From Acidobacteriota bacterium (GTDB lineage Bacteria; Acidobacteriota; Terriglobia; Terriglobales; Acidobacteriaceae), in the NCBI GenBank assembly GCA_013289795.1, contig JABCZH010000011.1, forward strand, positions 1-64,000: a stretch of 64,000 bases of DNA, written 5' to 3'. The number at the start of each line of letters is the position of its first letter. Within the stretch, counting starts at the first letter, position 1. The position numbers were made by a program, and so were the translations under genes. Of the stretch, positions 45,007 to 52,466 are shown piece after piece. Under the pieces are notes generated by a model that was given only the letters and a program-made list of their open reading frames with translations, searched no databases and was not told where the DNA came from.

Positions 45007-46188
45007 GTGAAGGTCGCCATCGACATTCGGCGCATCACCGAGTTCGGAGTTGGCACCTATACTCGCAATGTCGTCCGGGCCCTCGGCCGGCTCGACCATA
45101 CCAATCAGTATTTCCTGATCGGTTCGCCACAGAAAGTCACAGAAATCGGCCCGCTGCCCGAGAGTTTTCAAACCATCCCGCTCCTCGACGATGGCACCAG
45201 CGCCAAGGGCTACCTCGAGTTCCGCGCCATTCTCAAGCGCCTGCAGTGCGACCTGGTCCACATCCCTCACCTCTACTGGATGCCCCGCACCCTGCCCTGC
45301 CCCTACGTTATGACGGTGCACGATCTTTTGGAGCACCTGTATAGCGCCCGCGAGCGCTCCAGCCTGCGGCGGTCCTTGCATCTGTATTTCACCAGGAGAG
45401 TGTTGAAGGGCGCCGGCAAAATTCTGGCCGTCTCCAATTTCACCAGGAACGAAATCGAGAACCTCTTTGGAATTCCGCCATCCCGCATTGAAGTGGTGTA
45501 CAACGCCATCGATGAGCGCTTCCTAAGCGGGCATGCGACCGACGCCGACCGCCAGATTCTCGCCGAACGCTACCTCATCAAGTATCCGTTCTTGCTCTAT
45601 GCGGGCCGCATCAGTCCTCACAAGAACCTGGTGAGGATCATCGAAGCGTTCTCCGCCCTGAAAGCTGAATTGGAGAAGGAAGGCAAATTCCCTGACTTGA
45701 AGCTCATCATCATCGGCGATGAGCTTTCCAAGCATCCTGACCTACGCCGCACCGTGATCCGCAGCGGGGTGCAGAACGATGTGCGCTTCCTCGGCTTCAT
45801 TCCCATCGAAATGTTGCGGGTCTTTTATGACGCCGCCAAGATCTTCGTTTTCCCCTCACTCTACGAGGGTTTCGGCCTGCCGCCTTTGGAAGCCATGGCC
45901 CACGGCACTCCGGTCGTCACTTCCAATACTTCGTCGTTGCCTGAGGTGGTGGGCAATGCCGCTGTACTGGTGAATCCGGAGAATGTTTTTGAGATTATGC
46001 GGGCGTTGCTCCACCTGCTGCTGGACCAACCGGTTCGTGACCAGATCAAGAAGCGCTGCTACGAACAGGCGAAGAAATTCTCGTGGGACGCCTCAGCTCG
46101 CCGCATTCTCGAAATCTATGCCGAAGTTGCGGCCGAGCCGCACACCGCGGCTGACCGGCGTCAGGCTGCGGAAACCATCGCCAGTTGA
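45007..46188 (+). CDS. GT4-family glycosyltransferase
   Basis: 393 residues from GTG 45007, since the upstream 21 codons lie in repeat sequence. GT-B fold: N-terminal VAIDIRRITEFGVGTYTRNV and VHIPHLYWMPRTLPCPYVMT. C-terminal domain has LLYAGRISPHKNLVRIIEAF, DVRFLGFIPIEMLRVFYDAA and the donor-binding EGFGLPPLEAMAHGTPVV. It transfers a sugar from a nucleotide donor, probably for exopolysaccharide or O-antigen type glycans. No glycan gene cluster is adjacent. Confidence 0.92.
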   Translation: MKVAIDIRRITEFGVGTYTRNVVRALGRLDHTNQYFLIGSPQKVTEIGPLPESFQTIPLLDDGTSAKGYLEFRAILKRLQCDLVHIPHLYWMPRTLPCPYVMTVHDLLEHLYSARERSSLRRSLHLYFTRRVLKGAGKILAVSNFTRNEIENLFGIPPSRIEVVYNAIDERFLSGHATDADRQILAERYLIKYPFLLYAGRISPHKNLVRIIEAFSALKAELEKEGKFPDLKLIIIGDELSKHPDLRRTVIRSGVQNDVRFLGFIPIEMLRVFYDAAKIFVFPSLYEGFGLPPLEAMAHGTPVVTSNTSSLPEVVGNAAVLVNPENVFEIMRALLHLLLDQPVRDQIKKRCYEQAKKFSWDASARRILEIYAEVAAEPHTAADRRQAAETIAS

Positions 46189-46212
46189 GCCAGGCTTAGG
46201 GAAGCGAGGCAT

Positions 46213-46392
46213 TTACGCACTCTTGATCAGCGGAGTTCCAGGCGACACTAAGCCTTGGCGGTGCAGCTTCTGCTCAATGCGCTTGCGGTCGGCTTCCGCG
46301 GTGGCGGTGGCCAGGCGTTTTCGCAGCTTGACTATTTTTTCCTTGCGGGTACGGCGCCGGCGAATCTCCGGCCTTCGGCTGGGTGCTGACAT
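46213..46392 (-). CDS. Small basic protein, unknown
   Basis: 59 residues from ATG 46392, with AGGAGT upstream; the longer frame to 46476 lacks a ribosome site. It is strongly basic: SRRPEIRRRRTRKEKIVKLR, KRLATATAEADRKRIEQKLH. Predicted to be one or two charged helices, probably nucleic-acid or ribosome associated. It resembles small Arg/Lys-rich hypothetical proteins found in acidobacterial and planctomycete genomes, but the family name is not certain. Confidence 0.65.
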   Translation of the reverse strand: MSAPSRRPEIRRRRTRKEKIVKLRKRLATATAEADRKRIEQKLHRQGLVSPGTPLIKSA

Positions 46393-46576
46393 ATAAGGAC
46401 GACTCCTGGTGGATGGCTTGAGAACCGTGGCTTTTCGCCACTCTGCCATCATAGCCGCAGAGTGCTGATCGCGCAAAGGTGCTCAGCTACTGGGAACTGA
46501 GACCTGACAACTGGCTCTCGATGAAGCAAGCCCCTAAAGGCGCGCTGATTGCAGGTGGGATTCCTTCGCCGCCCGA

Positions 46577-47335
46577 CTACGACTCGGCGGGTTTCTGGAA
46601 CTTGCTGGCTACCGCTTCCGGCAGCACTTCTTCCAAACGGTGGGAGAGCCATCCTTGTAGTTCCGTTTTCTGCGGCAACGGCAGATTCAGAAACTGCAAG
46701 CCAGTGCGGCCGGTTGGGTCACTCCAGCAAATCTTCGATTGGACCGCGAATTGGGTTTGGTTCTCCGGAAGCTTGAATTGCACTGCCACTTCCGCTCCGG
46801 CTTTCACTGGGGTGGGAATACGGATCGCGATCCCGCTCTCGCTGATATTGATGGTCACGTATTCAGCTTCCTGGCCTTCCTGGTTGCGCACCGCCACCGG
46901 AATCGTCACCGGACAACGGAAGTAGCGGCGGCGTTCCCGCATGATGATCCCGTACGCCGCCCTTAAACTGCGGCTCAGCGACTCCTCCGAAAGCGGCCTC
47001 TCCAGCACAAAATTCGCCCTGGCGCTGAACACCGACGCCGATTCCGCCCCTGGCCCTTCGGTGACGGCAAAGGTCGTCGCCGTCTGGTTCGAAGGGGCGC
47101 TGCGCACGCGCTCCATGATCTCTTTGGCCTGGTACATCTTCAGGTCAACCACTACCGCCTCGTAATGCCGCCGATTCAACGACTGCATGGCAATCCCAGC
47201 GTCTCGACACACTTCAGCCGAGATCGCGAACTGCTGCATGCTCTCCGTCAGTTGCCGGACGGTCGCCTCATCGTCTGAGATGACCAGCGCGGTTGCGACC
47301 GGAGATGGTTTGGCGGAAGCGCCTGTGTTCGTCAT
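46577..47335 (-). CDS. PilZ-domain protein with degenerate receiver domain
   Basis: 252 residues. Residues about 14-125 follow a receiver fold (ALVISDDEATVRQL, YEAVVVDLKM), but the conserved Lys is replaced (FVLERPLS in place of xKP), so phosphorylation is doubtful. The C-terminal PilZ domain has the c-di-GMP motif RERRRYFRCPV and NISESGIAIRI (N in place of the usual D in DxSxxG). It probably links c-di-GMP to motility, adhesion or exopolysaccharide by protein contact. Monocistronic by spacing. Confidence 0.87.
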   Translation of the reverse strand: MTNTGASAKPSPVATALVISDDEATVRQLTESMQQFAISAEVCRDAGIAMQSLNRRHYEAVVVDLKMYQAKEIMERVRSAPSNQTATTFAVTEGPGAESASVFSARANFVLERPLSEESLSRSLRAAYGIIMRERRRYFRCPVTIPVAVRNQEGQEAEYVTINISESGIAIRIPTPVKAGAEVAVQFKLPENQTQFAVQSKICWSDPTGRTGLQFLNLPLPQKTELQGWLSHRLEEVLPEAVASKFQKPAES

Positions 47336-47494
47336 GTTTTGAAACTCTTTCGCGCCGGGCTGCGTGCACGTCCGGCACGGTCGAGAGCTACCTTCTTTTC
47401 TTGTAGTTATGGTGATTCTTGCGTCCCGTAACCCACCCTGTCAAGGGAATTGGCGAGACGCAAGAATCTTTGGTTTTGTGGAGCCCGCTCAGGC

Positions 47495-48400
47495 TCAGCG
47501 GTGCTTGATGAAGCTGCCGGTCTGTAGCTCGGCGACCGCCTGGCGTAGCTGCTCCTGTGTGTTCATCACGATAGGGCCGTACCAAGCCACCGGCTCCTCG
47601 ATCGGCTTGCCTGAAACCAACAAGAAGCGGATGCCCTCGTCGCCAGCCTGCACCACGATCTCATCGCCACGGTCGAACAACACCAGAGAGCGATTACCGA
47701 CGTCGTACTTGGCCGGGGCGGTTGGGTCTGCAGCCTGTTCCGTCAACACCGCGCGGGGATCCGAAGAGTCGCGGAACGTGCCGGAGCCCGCAAACACGTA
47801 GGCGAAGGCGTTTCGCGTAGTCTCGATCTTGAGCCGCTTCCGCTGTCCCGGTCGGACGGAGACGTCGAGGTAATTTGGATCAGCGGCAACGCCCTCCACC
47901 GGACCTTTCTTGCCCCAGAATTCCCCGCAGACCACGCGGACGCGGGTACCGTCATCGTCGGTGACCTCGGGAATCGCACTCGAGGGAATATCCTGGTAGC
48001 GCGGATCCGTCATTTTTAGAGATGCCGGCAGGTTCGCCCACAACTGGAAACCGTGCATGTGGCCGTGCTGGTCACCTTTCGGCATCTCCTGGTGCATGAT
48101 TCCGCTGCCGGCGGTCATCCATTGCACGTCGCCCGCGGTCATTTTGCCCTTGTTGCCCAGGCTGTCGCCGTGCTCGACCGAGCCCGCAAGCACATAGGTG
48201 ATGGTCTCGATCCCCCGGTGCGGATGCCATGGAAATCCTGCCAGATAGTCTTCCGGCTTGTCGTTGCGGAAATCATCCAGCAACAAAAAGGGATCGAATT
48301 CCTTGGTCTTGCCGAAGCCAAAAGCTCGCTGCAGCTTGACCCCAGCACCCTCCATCGTCAGCTTCGGTTGAATAACCTGTTTAACGGGTCGGAGTGACAT
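47495..48400 (-). CDS. Pirin family protein
   Basis: 301 residues, ATG 48400 with AGAGGAAC before it. Bicupin: N-terminal cupin with the metal-binding pattern DFRNDKPEDYLAGFPWHPHR, ETITYVLAGSVEHGDSLGNK and GSGIMHQEMP (three His and one Glu), plus the C-terminal cupin. Some bacterial pirins have quercetin 2,3-dioxygenase activity, others bind regulators. It lies 54 bases after yceI and downstream of marR on one strand, so likely part of a MarR-controlled stress unit. Confidence 0.93.
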   Translation of the reverse strand: MSLRPVKQVIQPKLTMEGAGVKLQRAFGFGKTKEFDPFLLLDDFRNDKPEDYLAGFPWHPHRGIETITYVLAGSVEHGDSLGNKGKMTAGDVQWMTAGSGIMHQEMPKGDQHGHMHGFQLWANLPASLKMTDPRYQDIPSSAIPEVTDDDGTRVRVVCGEFWGKKGPVEGVAADPNYLDVSVRPGQRKRLKIETTRNAFAYVFAGSGTFRDSSDPRAVLTEQAADPTAPAKYDVGNRSLVLFDRGDEIVVQAGDEGIRFLLVSGKPIEEPVAWYGPIVMNTQEQLRQAVAELQTGSFIKHR

Positions 48401-48454
48401 GAGTTCCTCTTCTCTGCCGCGCAGCGGTTTCGCATCGGCTGCGGGGCGGCTGAT

Positions 48455-49012
48455 TTAGGCTCTTACGAATTCGACTTCCAGCGTGATGGCGACCTCTTCG
48501 CCGATGAGAATGCCACCGGTCTCGAGCGCCGCGTTGTAGACCAAGCCAAAGTCTTTCCGGTTGATCTTCGTGGTCGCCGAAAGCCCCATACGGGTGTTTC
48601 CCCATGGATCTTTCGCCGGAGGGGTTGGTCCCTCGACCGTGAAAACCACGTTGCGAGTAACACCATGAATAGTCAGGTCACCGGCCACCGCCAGCTCTCC
48701 GTCGCTAAGTCGGTCGATCTGCGTTGAGTTGAACGATAGCGCCGGGAACTTCTCCACGTCGAAGAAATCCGCGCTCTTGAGATGCGTGTCCCGCTGGGGA
48801 TCGCGAGTATTGATGGAAGCCGCATCAATCGTGGCCTCCACACGAGAGTTTGTTAAGGCACTCGTATCCAGCGTCAGGACGCCTTTGACGGCGGTGAAGT
48901 GCCCCTTCACGTTGGAGACCATCATGTGCTTGACTTTGAACTCGGCTGCGGTATGAACCGGGTCGATGTTCCAGGTTGAAACTGCGGTTTGCGGAGTTGC
49001 GAGTGCGCTCAT
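48455..49012 (-). CDS. YceI-family protein (cytoplasmic variant)
   Basis: 185 residues from ATG 49012 with AAAGGAGC upstream; the frame continues to 49105 without a ribosome site. Lipocalin-like YceI fold: WNIDPVHTAAEFKVKHMMVS, VKGHFTAVKGVLTLD, VEATIDAASINTRDPQRDTH, FDVEKFPALSFNSTQ and GDLTIHGVTRNVVFTVEG. The family binds polyisoprenoids. No signal peptide, so this member is cytoplasmic. Between marR and pirin. Confidence 0.93.
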   Translation of the reverse strand: MSALATPQTAVSTWNIDPVHTAAEFKVKHMMVSNVKGHFTAVKGVLTLDTSALTNSRVEATIDAASINTRDPQRDTHLKSADFFDVEKFPALSFNSTQIDRLSDGELAVAGDLTIHGVTRNVVFTVEGPTPPAKDPWGNTRMGLSATTKINRKDFGLVYNAALETGGILIGEEVAITLEVEFVRA

Positions 49013-49071
49013 GGTAAAGCTCCTTTCTAACGGATGTGAGGTACAGGAGATTTGATGCGTTACACCAATAA

Positions 49072-49083
49072 TCGTTGCAACAA
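49072..49083. promoter_or_regulatory. Operator-like motif before yceI
   Basis: TCGTTGCAACAA, a near-palindrome containing GTTGCAAC. It matches the TCGTTTTAACGA motif at 49583-49594 in the marR promoter at all but three positions (consensus TCGTTNNAACRA). On the minus strand it lies just downstream of a TTGATA (49090-49085) that could be a -35. Likely a MarR-binding site. Confidence 0.5.
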
Positions 49084-49101
49084 CTATCAAAACCCAATAA
49101 A

Positions 49102-49566
49102 TCAAAGCACTTGGCTGCGCGCAACCAGCAACAGGTCGGTCAAGGACCGCAGGCGCTCCCGCCCCAGGTGGCCTAGTTGTTTGCGATGGCCGGCCTGTAC
49201 CGGCTCATCGAGCCTGGCCAGGAGTTGTAGACCATCCGCTGTGATCCGGACCATCACCGTTCGCCGGTCTTTGGTCTCGCGGCAGCGCGAGATCAGCTTG
49301 CGCTTTTCCAACCGGTCAAGCAGGCGAGTAACATCGGGGTCGCGGGTAATCATTCGGCTGGCGATCTCTCCACAGGGGAGTCCGTCCGGCGCACCGCGCA
49401 GGATTCGCAGCACGTTGTACTGGGTCGAGGAGAGGTCTTCGCTCTTGAGAATCCCGGCCAGCCCCCGCGACAACATGTCGGTAGTGCGCGTCAACTCCAG
49501 GAACACCGTTTCCTCGGGGCTGCCGATGCGCCGATCCCCTTTGTCTGACTTGACCGTAGCCTTCAT
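49102..49566 (-). CDS. MarR-family transcriptional regulator
   Basis: 154 residues. Winged helix-turn-helix: LEEL-type N-terminal helices (TVFLELTRTTDMLSRGLAGI), LSSTQYNVLRILRGAP, CGEIASRMITRDPDVTRLLD and wing KRKLISRCRETKDRRTVMVR, then dimer helices. MarR proteins are usually repressors released by phenolic or oxidant ligands. The gene is first in a minus-strand run marR-yceI-pirin, and its promoter carries an operator-like palindrome between -35 and -10, which suggests autorepression. Confidence 0.93.
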   Translation of the reverse strand: MKATVKSDKGDRRIGSPEETVFLELTRTTDMLSRGLAGILKSEDLSSTQYNVLRILRGAPDGLPCGEIASRMITRDPDVTRLLDRLEKRKLISRCRETKDRRTVMVRITADGLQLLARLDEPVQAGHRKQLGHLGRERLRSLTDLLLVARSQVL

Positions 49567-49575
49567 ACATCTCCA

Positions 49576-49604
49576 ACCATACTCGTTTTAACGACTATTG
49601 TCAA
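49576..49604 (-). promoter_or_regulatory. marR promoter with embedded operator
   Basis: Minus strand: TTGACA (49604-49599), 17-base spacer, TATGGT (49581-49576). The spacer holds TCGTTAAAACGA (49594-49583), an almost perfect palindrome exactly between the two hexamers, an ideal repressor site. The predicted transcription start is only a few bases before the ATG at 49566. Confidence 0.7.
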
Positions 49605-49770
49605 GACGACGGTTGGAGGCGTTGCCTTTAGTCGTTGTCTATTCCTGTCGCTGCTCCACGCGGCAGACTCCAGGAGACAAGGATCCACCTGTTATTCGAT
49701 GATTTCAACGAGCGGTGCTCCGAGGGATTGGATTTGAATCGGAATAGCGGAGGCCAACTCGATACCTTCA

Positions 49771-49800
49771 TTGACTTTGCCTGTTTCAGGTAACTAAGAT
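49771..49800 (+). promoter_or_regulatory. Promoter of the Ser/Thr kinase gene
   Basis: TTGACT (49771-49776), 18-base spacer, TAAGAT (49795-49800). GTG 49810 lies nine bases after the -10, implying a leader of about three bases and translation without Shine-Dalgarno. Confidence 0.6.
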
Positions 49801-49809
49801 TCTCTGCCA

Positions 49810-52428
49810 GTGATCGGCCAGACCATCTCGCACTACCGCATCGTCGAGAAACTTGGGGGCGGTGGTATGGGCGTGGTTTACCGGGCCGAGGACACCAAAC
49901 TAGGCCGCTTCGTTGCACTCAAGTTTCTACCCGAAGAACTCGCCAAAGATCGCCAGGCTTTGGATCGTTTTCAACGGGAAGCACGCGCCGCGTCGGCGCT
50001 CAACCATCCCAACATTTGCACCATTCACGAGATTGACGAGGAAGACGGCCAGGCTTTCATCGTCATGGAGTTTCTCGAAGGACTAACGCTGAAACACCGT
50101 ATCGCGGGCCGTCCGCTGGACACTGAAACGCTGCTGCACCTGGCGATTGAGATTGCCGACGGCCTGGACGCGGCGCATTCCAAAGGCATCATCCATCGCG
50201 ATATCAAGCCGGCGAACATTTTTGTTACCAAGCGGGGGCAGGCCAAGATACTGGATTTCGGCCTGGCGAAGCTGGCTCCGGGAAACCGTAGCAGTTCGGA
50301 ATCCGGCCTGAACACAGCTACCGAGGGGGCGCTGATGACCACACCCGGCGCAACCGTGGGCACGGTCGCGTACATGTCTCCGGAGCAGGTTCGAGCCGAG
50401 GAACTCGACGTGCGCACTGACTTGTTCGCGTTCGGATCAGTGCTCTACGAAATGGCCACGGGAGGCTTGGCGTTTTCCGGCAGCAGCACCGGTGTAGTTT
50501 CCGAGGCCATTCTGAACCGCACACCGCCGGCGCCCTCGAGTGCGAATCCGGCGCTGCCCCCAAAACTCGAAGAAGTGATTTTCAAGGCGTTCGAGAAGGA
50601 GCGCGAGTTTCGTTACCAGACGGCAGCCGAGCTGCGGGGAGACTTGAAGCGCATCAAGCGTTCTTTAGATACGTCACGCGCCAGCTCCGCCTCCGCCGTC
50701 TCCTTGCGCATGGCAGTAACCCCCGCCGCGGAAGCCGTGATGCCACGAAGCCGAGGCATACCGGTCGCGACCTTGTCGGTTGCTGCCATCGCGCTGGTCG
50801 CCGGCCTTGCCCTTGGCCGGTTCTTGCTGCAACGTCCAGCGCAGTCTTCGCTGCCGGTTTACCATCCGCTGACCTTCCGCCGCGGCATGGTTCACGCGGC
50901 GCGTTTTGCGCCTGACGGAAAAACCATCATCTATAGCGCCGCCTGGGAAGGGAAACCTTTACAGCTGTTCACCACTCGGCCAGAGAGTCCTGAATCGCAC
51001 GAACTGGAACCTGCAGGAGCGGACGTGCTGGCAGTCTCATCTTCAGGCGAAATGGCGCTCTCCCTGGCCAGCCATCCCAAAGCCGGATTCCTCTATTCCG
51101 GCACCCTAGCGCGCGTGCCTCTGGTCGGCGGTGCTCCACGAGAAGTCCTGGAGGGCGCCGAATGGGCCGATTGGGCTCCGGACGGAAGCACTTTGGCGAT
51201 CGTGCGGCAAGAACAAGGGCGGCACCGCCTGGAGTTCCCCCTGGGCAAGGTGCTCTATGAGGCGGACGGATGGATCGGCCACATTCGCATTGCCCCGAAA
51301 GCAGATGTTATCGCCTTCATTGACCATCCCCAATTGGGGGATGACGGCGGCGCTATTACCGTGGTTGATATGGCGGGTAAGAAAACGACGCTTTCGACCG
51401 GTTGGGACAGCGTTCAAGGAGTGGCATGGTCGCCCAGTGGCGACGAGATCTGGTTTACCGCCACCCGCACCGGTGGCGACCGGTCGTTGTACGCCGTCAG
51501 CCTTTCGGGAGCGGTAAGACTGCTGGCACGTGTTCCTGGAGAACTGACACTGCTCGATGTTGGCCGGGATGGGAATGTGCTCCTGACTCGCGGCAACGAT
51601 CGTGCGGGAATGATCGGACTTACTCCGGGCGAGGCCAAGGAGCATGATCTGTCCTGGCTCGATTGGTCGGTGCCCAACGACGTGTCCGCCGACGGCCGCA
51701 CCGTCTTGTTCACGGAATCAGGAGAGGGCGGAGGGCCGAAGTATGCGGTCTACCTGCGCAAGACCGATGGCTCGCCGGCCATTCGCCTCAGCGAAGGAGC
51801 CGGTATGGCGCTATCTCCTGACGGAAAGTGGGCGTTGGCGCGATCGAGCACTACGCCGGCGCCGTTGTTCGTGCTCCCGACGGGTGTCGGCGAGGCCAAG
51901 CCGCTTTCGCATGACGCGATGAACCACCTCTCGGGCAGGTGGCTTCCCGACGGGAAGCGAGTCGTGTTTTCAGGTAACGAGACCGGACACGGATTTCGTC
52001 TCTATGTGGAATCTCCCGAGGAAGGCAAGCCGCGCCCCATCAGCCCGGAAGGTGTGAACCCCTCATTCGTGATCTCTCCCAAAGGCGATTTTGCGGCCGC
52101 CGTCGGTCCGGACCACAAGATGTACCTCTATCCCGTTGCCAGCGGCGAACCTGTACCCGTCTCCGGCGCGGAGCCAGATGAGGCTCCGACGGGCTGGTCC
52201 GGCGATGGCCGATCGCTTTACGTTTTTCGTTTTGGACAGATTCCAGCCAAAGTGTTTGAGCTGGAGTTGGCGACCGGGAAGAGAAAGCTATGGAAAGAAG
52301 TGGTTCCGGCCGACGCCGCCGGAATCGACACTATTCGCGGCGTCGAAATCACCCCCGATGCTAGGGCGTACGTGTACGGCTATATCCGCACTCTCTCTGA
52401 TCTCTACCTCGTCGAAGGCCTGAAATAA
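49810..52428 (+). CDS. Ser/Thr protein kinase with TolB/WD40-like C-terminus
   Basis: 872 residues, GTG start. N-terminal Hanks-type kinase (about 9-280): [13 protein letters not shown] glycine loop, Lys38 (FVALKFL), catalytic HRDIKPAN (Asp131), DFGLAKLAP and [20 protein letters not shown]. One membrane helix at about 310-335 ([20 protein letters not shown]). The extracytoplasmic part is a beta-propeller of PD40/TolB-like repeats ([48 protein letters not shown]). It is a receptor kinase that probably senses an envelope ligand through the propeller. Convergent with the next kinase gene. Confidence 0.93.
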   Translation: MIGQTISHYRIVEKLGGGGMGVVYRAEDTKLGRFVALKFLPEELAKDRQALDRFQREARAASALNHPNICTIHEIDEEDGQAFIVMEFLEGLTLKHRIAGRPLDTETLLHLAIEIADGLDAAHSKGIIHRDIKPANIFVTKRGQAKILDFGLAKLAPGNRSSSESGLNTATEGALMTTPGATVGTVAYMSPEQVRAEELDVRTDLFAFGSVLYEMATGGLAFSGSSTGVVSEAILNRTPPAPSSANPALPPKLEEVIFKAFEKEREFRYQTAAELRGDLKRIKRSLDTSRASSASAVSLRMAVTPAAEAVMPRSRGIPVATLSVAAIALVAGLALGRFLLQRPAQSSLPVYHPLTFRRGMVHAARFAPDGKTIIYSAAWEGKPLQLFTTRPESPESHELEPAGADVLAVSSSGEMALSLASHPKAGFLYSGTLARVPLVGGAPREVLEGAEWADWAPDGSTLAIVRQEQGRHRLEFPLGKVLYEADGWIGHIRIAPKADVIAFIDHPQLGDDGGAITVVDMAGKKTTLSTGWDSVQGVAWSPSGDEIWFTATRTGGDRSLYAVSLSGAVRLLARVPGELTLLDVGRDGNVLLTRGNDRAGMIGLTPGEAKEHDLSWLDWSVPNDVSADGRTVLFTESGEGGGPKYAVYLRKTDGSPAIRLSEGAGMALSPDGKWALARSSTTPAPLFVLPTGVGEAKPLSHDAMNHLSGRWLPDGKRVVFSGNETGHGFRLYVESPEEGKPRPISPEGVNPSFVISPKGDFAAAVGPDHKMYLYPVASGEPVPVSGAEPDEAPTGWSGDGRSLYVFRFGQIPAKVFELELATGKRKLWKEVVPADAAGIDTIRGVEITPDARAYVYGYIRTLSDLYLVEGLK

Positions 52429-52466
52429 CAGCAGCGGCGCCGATCGCGCCGGGGCTCATACCTATG

